From Phymorhynchus buccinoides (lineage: Eukaryota; Mollusca; Gastropoda; Neogastropoda; Raphitomidae), in contig CM065698.1 in assembly GCA_017654935.2 (NCBI GenBank), forward strand, positions 411,426 through 475,425: a DNA stretch of 64,000 nt. The letters are read 5' to 3'. Under the pieces are notes generated by a model. That model was not told the origin of the DNA. It was given only the letters and a program-made list of their open reading frames with translations, and did not search any database. Made by a program: the position numbers and the translations under genes. This document shows, one piece after another, positions 24,456 through 34,326 of this stretch; positions within the stretch are counted from its first letter, which is position 1; each line of letters opens with the position of its first letter.

Positions 24456-25168
24456 GCGTCGCGTCTGTGCAGGTTGGCACAAATACCATTCCCTTCAAAA
24501 ACAGCGTGAAGGATCTGGGTGTCCATTTGGACAGTTCTTTGTCCATGGACGCCCAGATCAGCCACATGTGCCGTTCCGCCTACCTCGCTCTGAGACAGAT
24601 TGCTTCAATCCGTCCTTCACTCTCTGAAAAAGCCGCTACTCAACTAGTATGTTCGTTGGTCTTTTCCAAAGTTGACTATTGCAATGCAACTCTTGCCGGA
24701 CTCCCCGCAGTTCAAATCAATCGTCTCCAAAGAATACAAAACAATGCAGCCAGACTCGTCCTGAGGAAATCTAAAAGAACCCATGTCACACCCCTTCTGA
24801 TCAAACTACACTGGCTGCCAATTCATGCTCGCATTGAGTACAAACTAGCAATCCTCGCTTTCCGCCATTTTCAAAACACTTTGCCAACATACCTGTCCAA
24901 CCATCTCATCACCTATCAACCATCCCGCACTCTCCGTTCTAGCAGCGAGAAACTCCTCAAAGTCCCCCGCATGAAACTTAAGTCCTTTGGTCACCGCTCT
25001 TTCAGCTATCAAGTACCCACCATCTGGAATTCGCTCCCCTTCTACCTCCGGTCCGCTCTGTCCCTGTCTGCATTCAAGTCTGGCCTTAAGACTCATCTGT
25101 TCAAAAAGTTCCTTTCCCCTTCATAATTTCAATTTCAATCTCACACACAAACCCCGTGTAAAGTGTGC

Positions 25169-25200
<32 letters not shown>

Positions 25201-25725
25201 TCTTTCTCTCTGTCTCTCCCTCTCTCTTTCTCCATCTCTTTCTTTCTCCCCCCCCCCCCCCCCTATGCCCTTTCCCCCCCCCCCCCCCTGTCTGTCTCCA
25301 CCCCCCCCCCCCCCTCTCTCCTTCGTTCTCTCTGCCTTTCTCGTAATATTGTTTTACATTCACATATTGTTTTGGGAATTTGTGAGCTCGTATGACCCCC
25401 CCCCCCCCCCCTCCCTCCCCGAGAATTTGTGAGTGCATAAATGGCGTGCGTATTGAAAGGGTGAGGTGTGTGGGGGTCTGTTTGTCCATGCCTTTTTTTT
25501 TATTTTTTTTTATTTTTTTTTAAATTTTATTTATTTATTTATCCCCTTCTTTGAAATTGTGTCAATAATGTGTATGTGAAATACTACATCCGTGGGATGA
25601 ACGGCGTGAGTTGGTTGTTGTTGTTTTTTTTGTTTTTTTCCCCCTCTCGTAATATTGTAAAGCGCTCTGAGGATGATTTTTTATCATCGAAGAGCGCTAT
25701 AGAAGCTTTATTTATTATTATTATT
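24456..25725 (+). pseudogene. 5'-truncated L2/CR1-type LINE, nested insertion
   Basis: The insert is flanked by ACTTA (24451-24455 and 25726-25730). It encodes about 220 uninterrupted C-terminal residues to TAA at 25126: [93 protein letters not shown] and LKTHLFKKF. This is the segment downstream of the reverse transcriptase in L2/CR1 LINEs. The catalytic RT part is absent through 5' truncation. The 3' untranslated region contains GT, CT and C runs, then AAAGCGCTCTGAGG ... GAGCGCTATAGAAGC and a (TTA)n tail. An intact frame and matching flanks suggest a relatively recent insertion. Confidence 0.88.
25175..25415. repeat. GT, CT and C-run low-complexity block
   Basis: (GT)n at 25176-25201, CT-rich sequence, and C-runs of 13-17 at 25249, 25275, 25301 and 25397. 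It lies in the LINE 3' untranslated region. Confidence 0.9.
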
Positions 25726-26171
25726 ACTTAAATTTTGGAGCCCAAATAATGTTGCCATATTCTAAGTGCGGTCTAACTAAAGTTTTGCATAATTTAATAA
25801 AAATATCATGATCAATACTGATAAATGTTCTTTTAATCAATCAATGTCCCATATGTGCCTTCCCAGGTCGAGAGGACGTAAAATTAAATTTCACCTTTTA
25901 ATCAATCCTATCATTTGGTTTGCTTTATTGATGCAGTTCTGGATGTGTATATCAAATGAAAGGTCTTTGTCAAAGGTTACCCCCAGATCTTTTTCTAGCT
26001 CGCACACTGTTACTGGACAAGGGGCATTGTTTTTTTCCATGGTGTAAGTTGCATTTGGATTAAAGGTGATAAGGTGTTTCGTATTGGTCTGTCCCAATAC
26101 GGAACTCTCTATTGGGCCACGGCCCGATACGTATTGGACCAAGATACGTATCGAGCCGTAACATTGACACT

Positions 26172-26640
26172 GTTTTGTTTGCTTAAAGCATGCCTTTTAA
26201 AATTATGATTCTTGAAAACGAAAATCCTTGGCTTTAGTATGTTACAACAGAACCATAAAAAAGATGATGGTGGTTGTTAAAAGAAAGAAGAACATGAAAG
26301 GACAGTGAAGAGGCCGCGAGGCCTAATTACCTGACTTGTCCTGACACCCAGGGGTATTTTTACGAGCTACCTATTTTCATGCGACAAGGGGCAGGGGCAT
26401 CACAAGTGTAGAATTACTAGAAAACAGTCTCGTGACAGAGAGGACACACCGACTCCAATACCTACGCAAAGGCAAATCCCTGGGTTTTGTGAGAACAAAA
26501 TCTCACCTAATCTGTTCGGTGGAGTTCGTATGTTGTAAGGCAGTAAACAGTCACACTTCTCCAAATGAAATACAAATGGCTTTAAAAAAATGTTTGACCC
26601 AAACCAACTCAGCAGCATGTGAATGAATGCAACTTCCGGT
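26172..26640. other. Spacer with LINE-terminal motif
   Basis: 26303-26340 contains GGACAGTGAAGAGGCCGCGA then GGCCTAATTACCTGAC, a LINE 3' terminal hairpin remnant. 26245-26275 shares AAGATGATGGTGGTTGT with 36872-36888. No gene. Confidence 0.6.
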
Positions 26641-28310
26641 GTGGCATTCTCAAAATGGATTTATTCTCAACATGTCTGCGCATGTGCGAAATAGATCATG
26701 ACGTAGCCTACCATCAAATTTTATCTTTTCTGATATTGAAAGAACTGTCTGAGGAGCTGGCCCCACCTCTAACTATTTTATTTAACAAATCCTTACAAAC
26801 AGGTGAGCTGCCCGCAGACTGGAAAAAAGCTGAAGTAGCAGCCATCTTCAAAAAGGGTACAAAATCTGAACCAGGAAATTACCGGCCTGTAAGCCTCACG
26901 TGCATTATTTGCAAAATTTTAGAACAATTTATTAGAGACACAGTTGTAGCCCACATGACAAATTTTAACCTGTATTCAGAATGTCAACATGGCTTTAGGA
27001 TAGGAAGATCTTGTATGACCCAGTTGACGGATGTCATGGACAATTTTACTAAATTTTTAGATGAAAAGGAAACTTTTGATGTGGTATATTTAGATTTCCG
27101 CAAGGCTTTTGACTCCGTCCCACACGAACGATTGCTATTAAAGCTTCAGTCTTATGGTATAGATGGGAACATATTAAGATGGATAGGAAATTTTCTTACG
27201 GGTAGAACACAAAATGTACGAATAAATGGCAAATATTCTTCTGAAGCAGCAGTGTTGAGTGGCATTCCACAAGGTAGCATCCTAGGCCCCATTCTGTTCA
27301 CAATTTTCATTAATGATCTACCGGATCAAGTAGAAAGCATATGTAAAATTTTTGCGGACGATACTAAACTATACAATACTTCAAAAAATTATAAAACAAT
27401 TCAACATGACATTGACAGACTAATAAACTGGACAGAGAAATGGAATCTGTATTTTAATGATAGTAAATGTAAGGTAGGTAGGTAGGTAGGGACAGGCTTC
27501 ATCAGCCTAGGCCTCGCGGCCTATTAATCGTCCCCTCAATATCAAATGACATGATTTGTTTTCAATTTCAATGTAAGGTGATGCATTTAGGAAAGAATAA
27601 TCCAAGTTGCAATTATGAAATCTCACATGGTACCGACAAACATATATTCTAAAAACTTGCAAAGAGGAAAAAGATCTTGGAGTAATTTTTGACTCTGGAT
27701 TAACATTTGATAACCACATTAATACGGCTATTGGTAAAGGCAACAAAATGCTGGGCCTAATTAGAAGAAGTTTTATTGGGTTAGATAATATAGTATTTTT
27801 AAAACTATATAAAAGTTTGGTCAGACCTCATATAGAGTATGGAAATCAGGTCTGGAGTCCATTTTTAAAAAGGCAATCGGCAGCATTAGAAAGGGTCCAA
27901 AGACGAGCAACAAAATTGATTAAAGGCGTTAGTCACCTTGATTACGAACACAGACTAAGAAAGTTGAAATTACCATCTCTGAAATACAGAAGAATTCGTG
28001 GGGATCTGATAAATACATACAAAATTTTTCACAGTGATAACAATACTAATAAATCTTTGTTCCAGCTAACAACTGACTCAAGAACCCGTAACAGTGATTT
28101 AAAAATACTAACCCAGTATAGCCGAACTAATATTAGAATTTTTTTTTATTTTCTAACAGAGTAACAAAGTTTTGGAATACTCTTCCTGCACATATTATAC
28201 GAGCACAGAATCTAACACAATTCAAAAACCTCCTTGGTGGATACACCAACATATCAAAACTTCAATATGAGCATGACTAAAAGGCAGATTTGCCGAAAAT
28301 AAAATACAAA
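26640..28310 (+). pseudogene. Near-complete LINE reverse transcriptase region, family W (CR1-like)
   Basis: The longest RT in the window, open from about 26730 to 27475. ELAPPLTILFNKSLQTGELP and NYRPVSLTCI are fingers motifs. DFRKAFDSVPHERLL carries the first catalytic Asp (near 27092). GIPQGSILGP lies near 27262 and the FADD catalytic box at 27351-27362. A 94-bp insert (27476-27569) interrupts the frame. Beyond it are shifted segments: [66 protein letters not shown], then a T-run frameshift and FWNTLPAHII. The upstream endonuclease is missing. 26653-26685 (TCTGCGCATGTGCG) has an inverted relative near 32585. Dead copy, but catalytic residues remain. Confidence 0.88.
27476..27569 (-). mobile_element. 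94-bp LINE-tail insertion with 10-bp target duplication
   Basis: Flanked by AATGTAAGGT on both sides (27466-27475 and 27570-27579). On the minus strand it consists of little more than the terminal hairpin GGGGACGATTAATAGGCC-GCGA-GGCC ... GCCTGTCCC and an (ACCT)n tail. Either an extremely 5'-truncated LINE or a very short SINE sharing the LINE tail. Confidence 0.8.
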
Positions 28311-28339
28311 AACCTCTCAGCTGTGCAAAAGTTCAAACA

Positions 28340-28405
28340 AAAATGACAGGACAGTGAAGAGGCCGCGAGGCCTAATGTCCTAACTACCTGACCTGACCTG
28401 ACCTG
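28340..28405 (+). repeat. LINE 3' terminal hairpin and (ACCTG)n tail
   Basis: GGACAGTGAAGAGGCCGCGA then GGCCTAATGTCCTAAC, followed by CTGACCTGACCTGACCTG. Probably the 3' end of the LINE at 26640-28310. Confidence 0.7.
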
Positions 28406-28454
28406 TATTCGACACTAAATTGACCCTAACCCTATCCTTAAGTCTATCCCCAAC

Positions 28455-28865
28455 TGTGACTATCTTTAAAATACAGAAGACTAAGGGGAAATTTGATAAA
28501 TGTTTACAAGATTTTTCAAGGCACTGACAATACTAACAAAGGCTTGTTTCACTTGTCTAACGAAATAAGAACCCGTAACAGTGAAATCCTAACCAGGTAT
28601 AGCAGAACTAACATTAGAAAACACTTTTTTCCTAACAGTCACCCAATATTGGAACAACCTCCCTGCACATACTAAACTGGCCTCAGATACTAACAAATTC
28701 AAAAACCTCCTAGACAGTGATCCAAAAATTGCCCTGTTAAAGTACGTTCATGATTAGTGCATCAATATGGATGATAAAAACCGCCACAGCAATTGCCAAA
28801 CACTAACAAAAGGAAGGACGCATTGAGAGGCTGCAAGGCCTGGTCGTCCAAAATACCTGACCTGA
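28455..28865 (+). pseudogene. LINE C-terminal fragment with 3' end
   Basis: Shifted frames encode LINVYKIFQGTDNTNKGLF, RTRNSEILTRYSRTNIRKH and the C-terminal decay product. Then comes a 3' untranslated region ending at the hairpin GGACGCATTGAGAGGCTGCA, AGGCCTGGTCGTCC and a (CCTGA)n tail. A second, more diverged member of family W. Confidence 0.8.
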
Positions 28866-30085
28866 CCAGACTATGAAACAGTCAAATTCCATCTGGTCTC
28901 TAAGAAAGGAGAGCACTATGACCCTGCTAATTACCGACCGGTCTCCCTAACCCTAGCATTGCCTGCAAGATCCTGGAGCATGCCATGGTCAGCTCCATAA
29001 TGAAGCACCTGGAGGTGAACAAGATCCTGTCCTCCCAACAGCATGGCTTCAGGGCGGCGAAACGCAGCTGCGAGACTCAGCTCATCGAGCTCATGGAAGA
29101 AATCACAGTGAGCCTTGAAGCAGGACAGCTAACAGACATCCTCATTATGGATTTTGAGAAGGCCTTTGATAAAGTCAACCACAGCCTTCTACTATATAAG
29201 CTACACACATACGGCATATATATGAGGCGAAGTGAACAGATGGGTGGCAGACTTTCTCTGTGGCCGGCGTCAGTCGGTCGTGGACCCAGTCAGACTATGT
29301 GAGTGTCCAGTCGGGAGTACCGCAAGGATCAGTGCTCAGCCCCTGCTTATTTCTGGTCTATATATTAATGACTTACCAGAAAGGCTTTCATCGAATGCAA
29401 GACTGTTCGCTGACGACACCGCAGTTTACAGACTCATTTTCTCGGGAGAGGATCATGCCCATTTACAAGAAGACCTCTAGTGTCTTGAGGAATGGGAGAA
29501 GAAATGGCCGACATGAAAATTCACCCGAGGAAGTGTCAAACGTTGCCTGTCACACGAAGCAGGAAGCCCTCACACTACCCCTACCAACTTCATGGTCACA
29601 CCCTGGACACTGTGCAGTCGGTGAAGTATACCTGGGTGTCACTCTACAGGCAAACGGGAGCTGGGACGCCCATGCATCATGAGTGCCATCACAGCAAAGG
29701 CCAGTCAGACACTCGGATTTCTTAGGCGAAACCTCAAGATAGCCTCCACTGAGCTGACAGCAAAAGCCAAAGACACTGCTTCTTGACTACGCCTGGTCAG
29801 TGTGGGATCCCTCCACTCAGAAAAACATTGACAGAGTGGAACTGATCCAACGAAGAGCTGCGAGGTTCGTCTCAAATCAATATCGGAGGACAGCCAGCAT
29901 CACCGATATGCATGGTACAGAGGCTTGGCTGGAGTCCCCTGCAGCAACGCCAGCAGGTTGCAAGGGTCACCATGTCCATGATGTATAAAATACAGAATGA
30001 CATGGTGAGCATCAACAAAACCAAGCTTGAAACACAGCCATGCAGAGCGACAAAGAAGAGGACTAAATAATAGGGCTGGACCTGG
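28866..30085 (+). pseudogene. LINE reverse transcriptase fragment, family J
   Basis: Frames are broken repeatedly but the RT motifs are ordered: DPANYRPVSLT (28920), ILSSQQHGFRAAKRSCETQL, ILIMDFEKAFDKVNHSLLLY (29140-29200), SGVPQGSVLSPCLF, YINDLPERL, RLFADDTAVYR (FADD near 29405), KYTWVSLYR/YLGVTLQANGSWD, SVWDPSTQKNIDRV and IQRRAARFVSNQYRRT. The C-terminus continues at 31122 and 31770 after an intervening block. Same family as 13945-15190. Confidence 0.85.
29955..30085 (+). repeat. 131-bp direct duplication, left copy
   Basis: CAGGTTGCAAGGGTCACCAT through AATAGGGCTGGACCTGG is repeated almost exactly at 31122-31252, inside LINE family J coding sequence. The intervening 1036 bp is foreign to the LINE. 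Confidence 0.9.
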
Positions 30086-30089
30086 GGTG

Positions 30090-30796
30090 AAAAGAGGGGA
30101 GGGTTACAAATAGATTTGAGGGGGGGTCCAGCTATAGGGGGCTTGCCCCCAGGCGGGGTCAAGGGGCAGAGCCCCTTGTAGGGGCCAGGGGGCAACGCCC
30201 CCTGAAGCTGAAGACATGGAAGTATCTGAAAAGGCAAAGAAAGCTTCTCCCGGAGCAATTAGGAGACTGATTTTTGCGCAGTACATCAGCCTGAAAACAA
30301 TTTCATTTTCTGCAGAAATCTGTGATTTCTACTACCATGCCTGACAAATAAGTGCGGCCTCTTGTGAGATCCAGGGGCAGCACACTATATAAGCTGACAC
30401 AAAATGACAAACCAATATTCTCATACTAATTTATATTACTTGTAGCGGTGCCATAGCCGATGAGGTTTAACCGAGGCGTGGTTACCGCTACACCCATCTG
30501 TATTAATTTTAAAAAATCGGGACTCTACTGGTTTCGTACTGCCTCCGGGCATTGCCTCCAGTATTGTTCCCACCACTATATTTGTATTTACAAATGTCCC
30601 ATATGTGTCTGATTCAGACCAAGAGGACGTAAAACACAATTTTCGCCTTCGGGACTTTACTGGTTTCGTACTGCCTCCGGGCATTGCCTCCAGTATTGTT
30701 CCCACCATATTTGTATTTACAAATGTCCCATATGTGTCTGGTTCAGACCAAGAGGACGTAAAACACCATTTTCGTCATCGTCAAACCAATATTCTG
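30090..30796. other. Foreign block between LINE duplications
   Basis: 30115-30205 is a palindrome-rich stretch (GGGGGCTTGCCCCC, AAGGGGCAGAGCCCCTTG, AGGGGGCAACGCCCCCTG). 30528-30775 holds two direct copies of a 120-bp unit (TACTGGTTTCGTACTGCCTC ... AAGAGGACGTAAAACAC). No coding sequence recognised. Confidence 0.7.
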
Positions 30797-30827
30797 ATAG
30801 CTTCTCGGCCTTTTGGCTAAGACAGTG
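30797..30827 (+). pseudogene. U2 snRNA 5' fragment
   Basis: ATAGCTTCTCGGCCTTTTGG then CTAAGACAGTG matches the conserved first 25-30 nt of U2 spliceosomal RNA (ATCGCTTCTCGGCCTTTTGGCTAAGATCAAGTG) with one substitution and a small deletion. The branch-point-pairing region and everything 3' of it are missing, so it is not a functional snRNA. It may be a retrotransposed fragment, part of a U2-derived SINE, or a remnant of a U2-targeting element. Confidence 0.7.
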
Positions 30828-31121
30828 ATTCAGGAACATAATTTTTTGTTTATACCCTGGTTGGTTTGTTCAGCCCGTCGTACATGGCGAAAGCCGATAC
30901 GCGACGTTAAACTGAACTTCCATCCACAAACCAAAACTTGTTAGATAGAACCTAAAAACAATTAAACAATAGTAGAACTGATTGTACTTTCAAACTTTGG
31001 CTTAGATTTTGATCATGTATCAACAACAGGCAATGACATGTTTAGATACACTTTATCTTCCCTCAAGGATTTTGTATTTTGTTGCCGTTAATTATCACTA
31101 ACTCCCCTTTCTCACACACAC
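30828..31121. other. Unassigned sequence
   Basis: Contains GCCGATACGCGACGTTAAAC and AT-rich sequence; nothing recognised. Confidence 0.4.
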
Positions 31122-31252
31122 AGGTTGCAAGGGTCACCATGTCCATGATGTATAAAATACAGAATGACATAGTGAGCATCAACAAAACCAAGCTTGAAAC
31201 ACAGCCATGCAGAGCGACAAAGAAGAGGACTAAATAATAGGGCTGGACCTGG
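31122..31252 (+). repeat. 131-bp direct duplication, right copy
   Basis: Partner of 29955-30085. A CA-microsatellite on each side separates it from the LINE tail at 31770. Confidence 0.9.
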
Positions 31253-31403
31253 ACCCACCCACACACGCACACAATATAATAATATTGCTTTTTGTATGCA
31301 CTGACAAATCTCATAAATATCTGCAGGAGGGGAGAGAGAGAAAAAAACCATGAACAAAAATTGATAATGTGGGAAAACTGATGTCAAAATGAAAAAAAAA
31401 CCA

Positions 31404-31441
<38 letters not shown>

Positions 31442-31612
31442 GAGGCATGAGAACATGAAATATGAAGAGTTCACAAAATGCAAGGGAAAAAATGAAATAA
31501 CTGGCCAAAGAAAATTGGTCACATGGGAAAAAATCATGCCAAAAAGTAAAATCACACACACACACACATGCAGTGACACACACACACACACGCACACACA
31601 CACACACACTGT
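31404..31612. repeat. CA microsatellites
   Basis: (AC)n at 31408-31438 and 31555-31610. Confidence 0.95.
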
Positions 31613-31690
31613 GTCTTCAGTCCAAAGACACTTTAAATCGATTTTAATTATCTCTCTCTCTCTCTTTTTGTTTGTTTGTTTGTTTGCGGC

Positions 31691-31723
31691 GGGGGGGGGG
31701 GGGGGGGGGGTCCGGAACCCAGG

Positions 31724-31756
<33 letters not shown>
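31691..31756. repeat. G-run and C-run inverted pair
   Basis: About 20 consecutive G, 16 other bases and about 30 consecutive C. Such a pair could fold into a GC hairpin, and it is also a typical place for assembly error. Confidence 0.9.
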
Positions 31757-31758
<2 letters not shown>

Positions 31759-31970
31759 GGTCCGGCCTACTACTCCGACACTCACAACAATTCCTTGTCC
31801 CCCAGTGTCGCACACAGTACAGACAAAGTTTACTTTTCCCAAGAACAGTACCATCAGGGAGTGGAACATCCTGCCACCAGCAGCAGTTGCATGAGGACAG
31901 AACTTCGTGAACAGTCTGGCAACACCTCAGCGGACAACCTCCTGCTGCAGACGTACGCCACAGTCTGATG
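31757..31970 (+). pseudogene. LINE family J C-terminal end
   Basis: Shifted frames read QFLVPQCRTQYRQSLLFPRT and, across a frameshift, WNILPPAAVA, then NSLATPQRTT, the usual C-terminal signature of these LINEs. Followed by C-rich sequence. Confidence 0.75.
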
Positions 31971-32008
31971 GCCCCACTCTGGGGTCATCGGACAAACAAG
32001 CTACAATA

Positions 32009-32096
32009 CTCCCCCCCCCCCCCCCTCCTTCCCCCCGTTTTTCTTCTCATCCCGCCCCCTCCCCCCCCCCCCCCCCCCCCCCCCCACCCCCCCCCA
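32009..32096. repeat. C-runs
   Basis: Several long C homopolymers interrupted by short spacers. Confidence 0.9.
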
Positions 32097-32185
32097 ACAA
32101 CCCCAGCAGATCAACAGTTGGCTAGGCTTATATGGTTTCTCTTTATCTATCCCCTCTTCTGTCCCATCCAAAAATGTTTTTTTCT

Positions 32186-32420
32186 TTAATTAGGTTGCAT
32201 TTGCATGCCAAAAAACTCAAACAAACTATGATTGCAATTTAAATCATCATAATCATAAAACATTTTACTAAAATTTTCGTTTTTGTTAAGTAGATTTTTG
32301 AAGGCGTTAGTAGATGGTGCATTTTTTAGTACAGGTGGCAGTGAGTTCCAGGCGTTAGCAACTCTAGATCTGTTAGGCCTACTGAAACAATGCTTACGGG
32401 GAGGGGGGAGTGTTGCTGGA
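32186..32420 (-). pseudogene. LINE family W C-terminal end
   Basis: The minus strand reads RKHCFSRPNRSRVANAWNSL, PPVLKNAPSTNAFKNLL, FSKMFYDYDD and MQMQPN. The last part is nearly the same as the plus-strand LINE end at 35395-35465. Confidence 0.82.
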
Positions 32421-33519
32421 TAACTATTTGGCACCTTTGTGTCGATGGTCTTGGCCTTGTACTTTCCCCTCTTGGTTTCTAGTTGTGTATAGATCTCGAA
32501 CCTCCCCAGTTCCGTGGCAAAATAATCAAAGTGTTGATTGTGGCCACGCATAGCCAAGAAGAAGAACTCTTCGCATATGCGCAGACATGTTGATAACAAA
32601 ATCATTTAGGCCTATAGGCTCCTTCGACGTACTTATCCAGATCCAGATCCAGAGAACGCCACACCGTTTTGTCTTTTGATGCATTAGCCTAATAATAATA
32701 GATCTGTTTGATCTGTTATATTGATTAGGCTGATCAAAGACTTTTTGTAGAATATCTTATCTTTATTCTTTGGGCTGATTCGCAGACGACACTGTGAATT
32801 ACAAAAATCGGTACGAAGTAGGACATAGATATACTTTAGCAATTGTACATACCCGTTCTCAGGGTGGGTTTAATTGAAGTTTATTTGTTGGCTGCATTTT
32901 TTCCATTTATAGATTTTATTTTTTAAAAACCCTAAATTTTGGTTGAAACTTTTGTTACACCAGATAAGGGAGATCACCATCAAACACCAAAGTCGAACAC
33001 GAAGGTGGGAAAAAAATGGACAAAGTGGACATCACATCATCACATCACATAAAGCTATAGGCTATAAGCCTTTTGCCCTCATTAGTGGTGATTTTTGAAT
33101 CAAATATCAATTGTTTTTTTAATATTTTTAATTTGCCCGTGGATTTATTTTTGGCTTGAGTGTATACTAACACCAAAGGCAAAGATATTCTAAAAGGGTA
33201 AGATGGATTACTTAAAAGCTCGGCGAACCGGGCTGATAGAGTTATCGTTAGTGCGGACGTGTACACTATTCACAGTGGAGGCTATCCAAAAACTCGGACT
33301 GGAACTTGAACGGAGAATTCAACTGGCCTATCGATGTGTAAAATGTGTCACGTTTCAAAGGGACATAACCAGTGTTTCTGTCCTCACTACTCATATACTG
33401 ATATAGGGAAAAGAGACCGGATGTTTATCTTCCTCTGTACAGTCTTTGCTAACACTTAGCTTTGTTTTTCATATACATCCAAATTCAAATTGGTAGAAAA
33501 AGTACTAGTAAGCCCTATA
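32421..33519. other. Intergenic DNA, no gene seen
   Basis: AT-rich. 32944-32975 (TTGAAACTTTTGTTACACCA) has a close copy at 38170. 33050-33085 contains AAGCTATAGGCTATAAGCC. The 67-codon frame at 33203 has no recognisable feature. Confidence 0.5.
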
Positions 33520-33652
33520 GTACTATTATTTGATATTCATATTCAAAAAGCAGTTAGGAAAGCAAACCAGATGTTGGGTATAATTAAAAGAACATTTATG
33601 AAAATAGATACGGAAACATTTTTGTTATTATATGTTTATGGTTCGCCCTCAC
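33520..33652 (+). pseudogene. Small LINE fragment
   Basis: Reads FDIHIQKAVRKANQMLGIIK, RTFMKIDTETFLLLY, the post-RT segment of family W. It stops where an oppositely oriented LINE tail begins. Confidence 0.75.
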
Positions 33653-33929
33653 GTAGTAGTAGTAGGGACAGGCTCATAAGCCTAGGCCTCGCGGCCTATA
33701 TAACGTCCCCTCTTTGGCAATGACGTTGCAAAAATTATTTTGGGTCTGAGCAAGTTGCCGTTTTTGAAGGACAATCAGTTAAAATCATTAAAAAGACTGG
33801 AATCCAGAAGATTTTTAAAGTAAAGGTGTTAATATTAGTTGCAAACTTGATGTTAGTACTTAGTTCATTCCAATGAACAGCAACTCTATAAGAAAATGAA
33901 AATTTTCTTCTATTACTTTGACAATGTCT

Positions 33930-34190
33930 AACTGTGCCCCCAGGCTGTAGCACTAACAAGTAATGTCAAGGCCTGGTCCGTTAGAGGTCAACTAACTGTA
34001 CCACCAGGCTGTAGTACTAACAAGTAATGTCAAGGCCTGGAGTTCAACTAACTGTGACACCAGGCTGTAGTACTAACAAGTAATGTCAAGGCCTGGTCCG
34101 TTAGAGTTCAACTAACTGTGCCCCCAGGCTGTAGCACTAACAAGTAATATGAAGGCCTGGTTCATTAGAGTTCAACTAACTGTCTGTACG
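33930..34190. repeat. Four copies of a 58-66 bp unit inside a LINE
   Basis: Units contain CAGGCTGTAGYACTAACAAG, TAATGTCAAGGCCTGG and, in most copies, TCCGTTAGAG, then TTCAACTAACTGTG. The GTCTAACTGTG at the LINE side suggests the unit includes LINE sequence. Confidence 0.85.
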
Positions 34191-34237
34191 AAGAAAGAGG
34201 AGGAGAGTAGGAAGCGAAGAAGAAGACAGACGACAAT

Positions 34238-34290
34238 GGGGGGGGGGGGGGGGGGGGGGGGGTTCAGGAAACAGTAAGGAATGAGGTCAT

Positions 34291-34322
<32 letters not shown>
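34238..34322. repeat. G-run and GA microsatellite
   Basis: About 24 G, then later (GA)n, within the minus-strand LINE. Confidence 0.92.

Positions 34323-34326
<4 letters not shown>

Larger units (their letters stand above)
23905..26085 (-). pseudogene. LINE RT C-terminal fragment, split by another LINE
   Basis: Minus-strand CR1-like fragment in two pieces. 26085-25731 encodes ELEKDLGVTFDKDLSFDIH, INKANQMIGLIKR and LVRPHLEYGNIIWAPKF. 24455-24075 continues with [19 protein letters not shown] and the C-terminal [15 protein letters not shown]. The two halves join in frame when the insert at 24456-25725 and one ACTTA copy are ignored. The 3' end at 23905-23945 has GGGAC ... GTCCC followed by a (TACC)n tail. 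Confidence 0.85.
23135..26172. mobile_element. 3-kb element with 90-bp terminal inverted repeats
   Basis: The left end (TGATGTTACGGCCCGATACG, ATCTTGGCCCAATA, AGAGAGTTCCGTATTGGG) is repeated in reverse complement at 26075-26172. Each arm is rich in TATTGGGCC/GGCCCAATA motifs; further copies lie inside at 23250-23290 and 23820-23900. Apart from the nested LINE material no transposase is recognisable, so it is non-autonomous or a composite. No clear target-site duplication. Confidence 0.75.

Noticed and set aside
25121..25489. Pro-rich and Gly-rich proteins around 25.2-25.5 kb
   Set aside because: C-runs and GT/CT repeats in the LINE 3' untranslated region.
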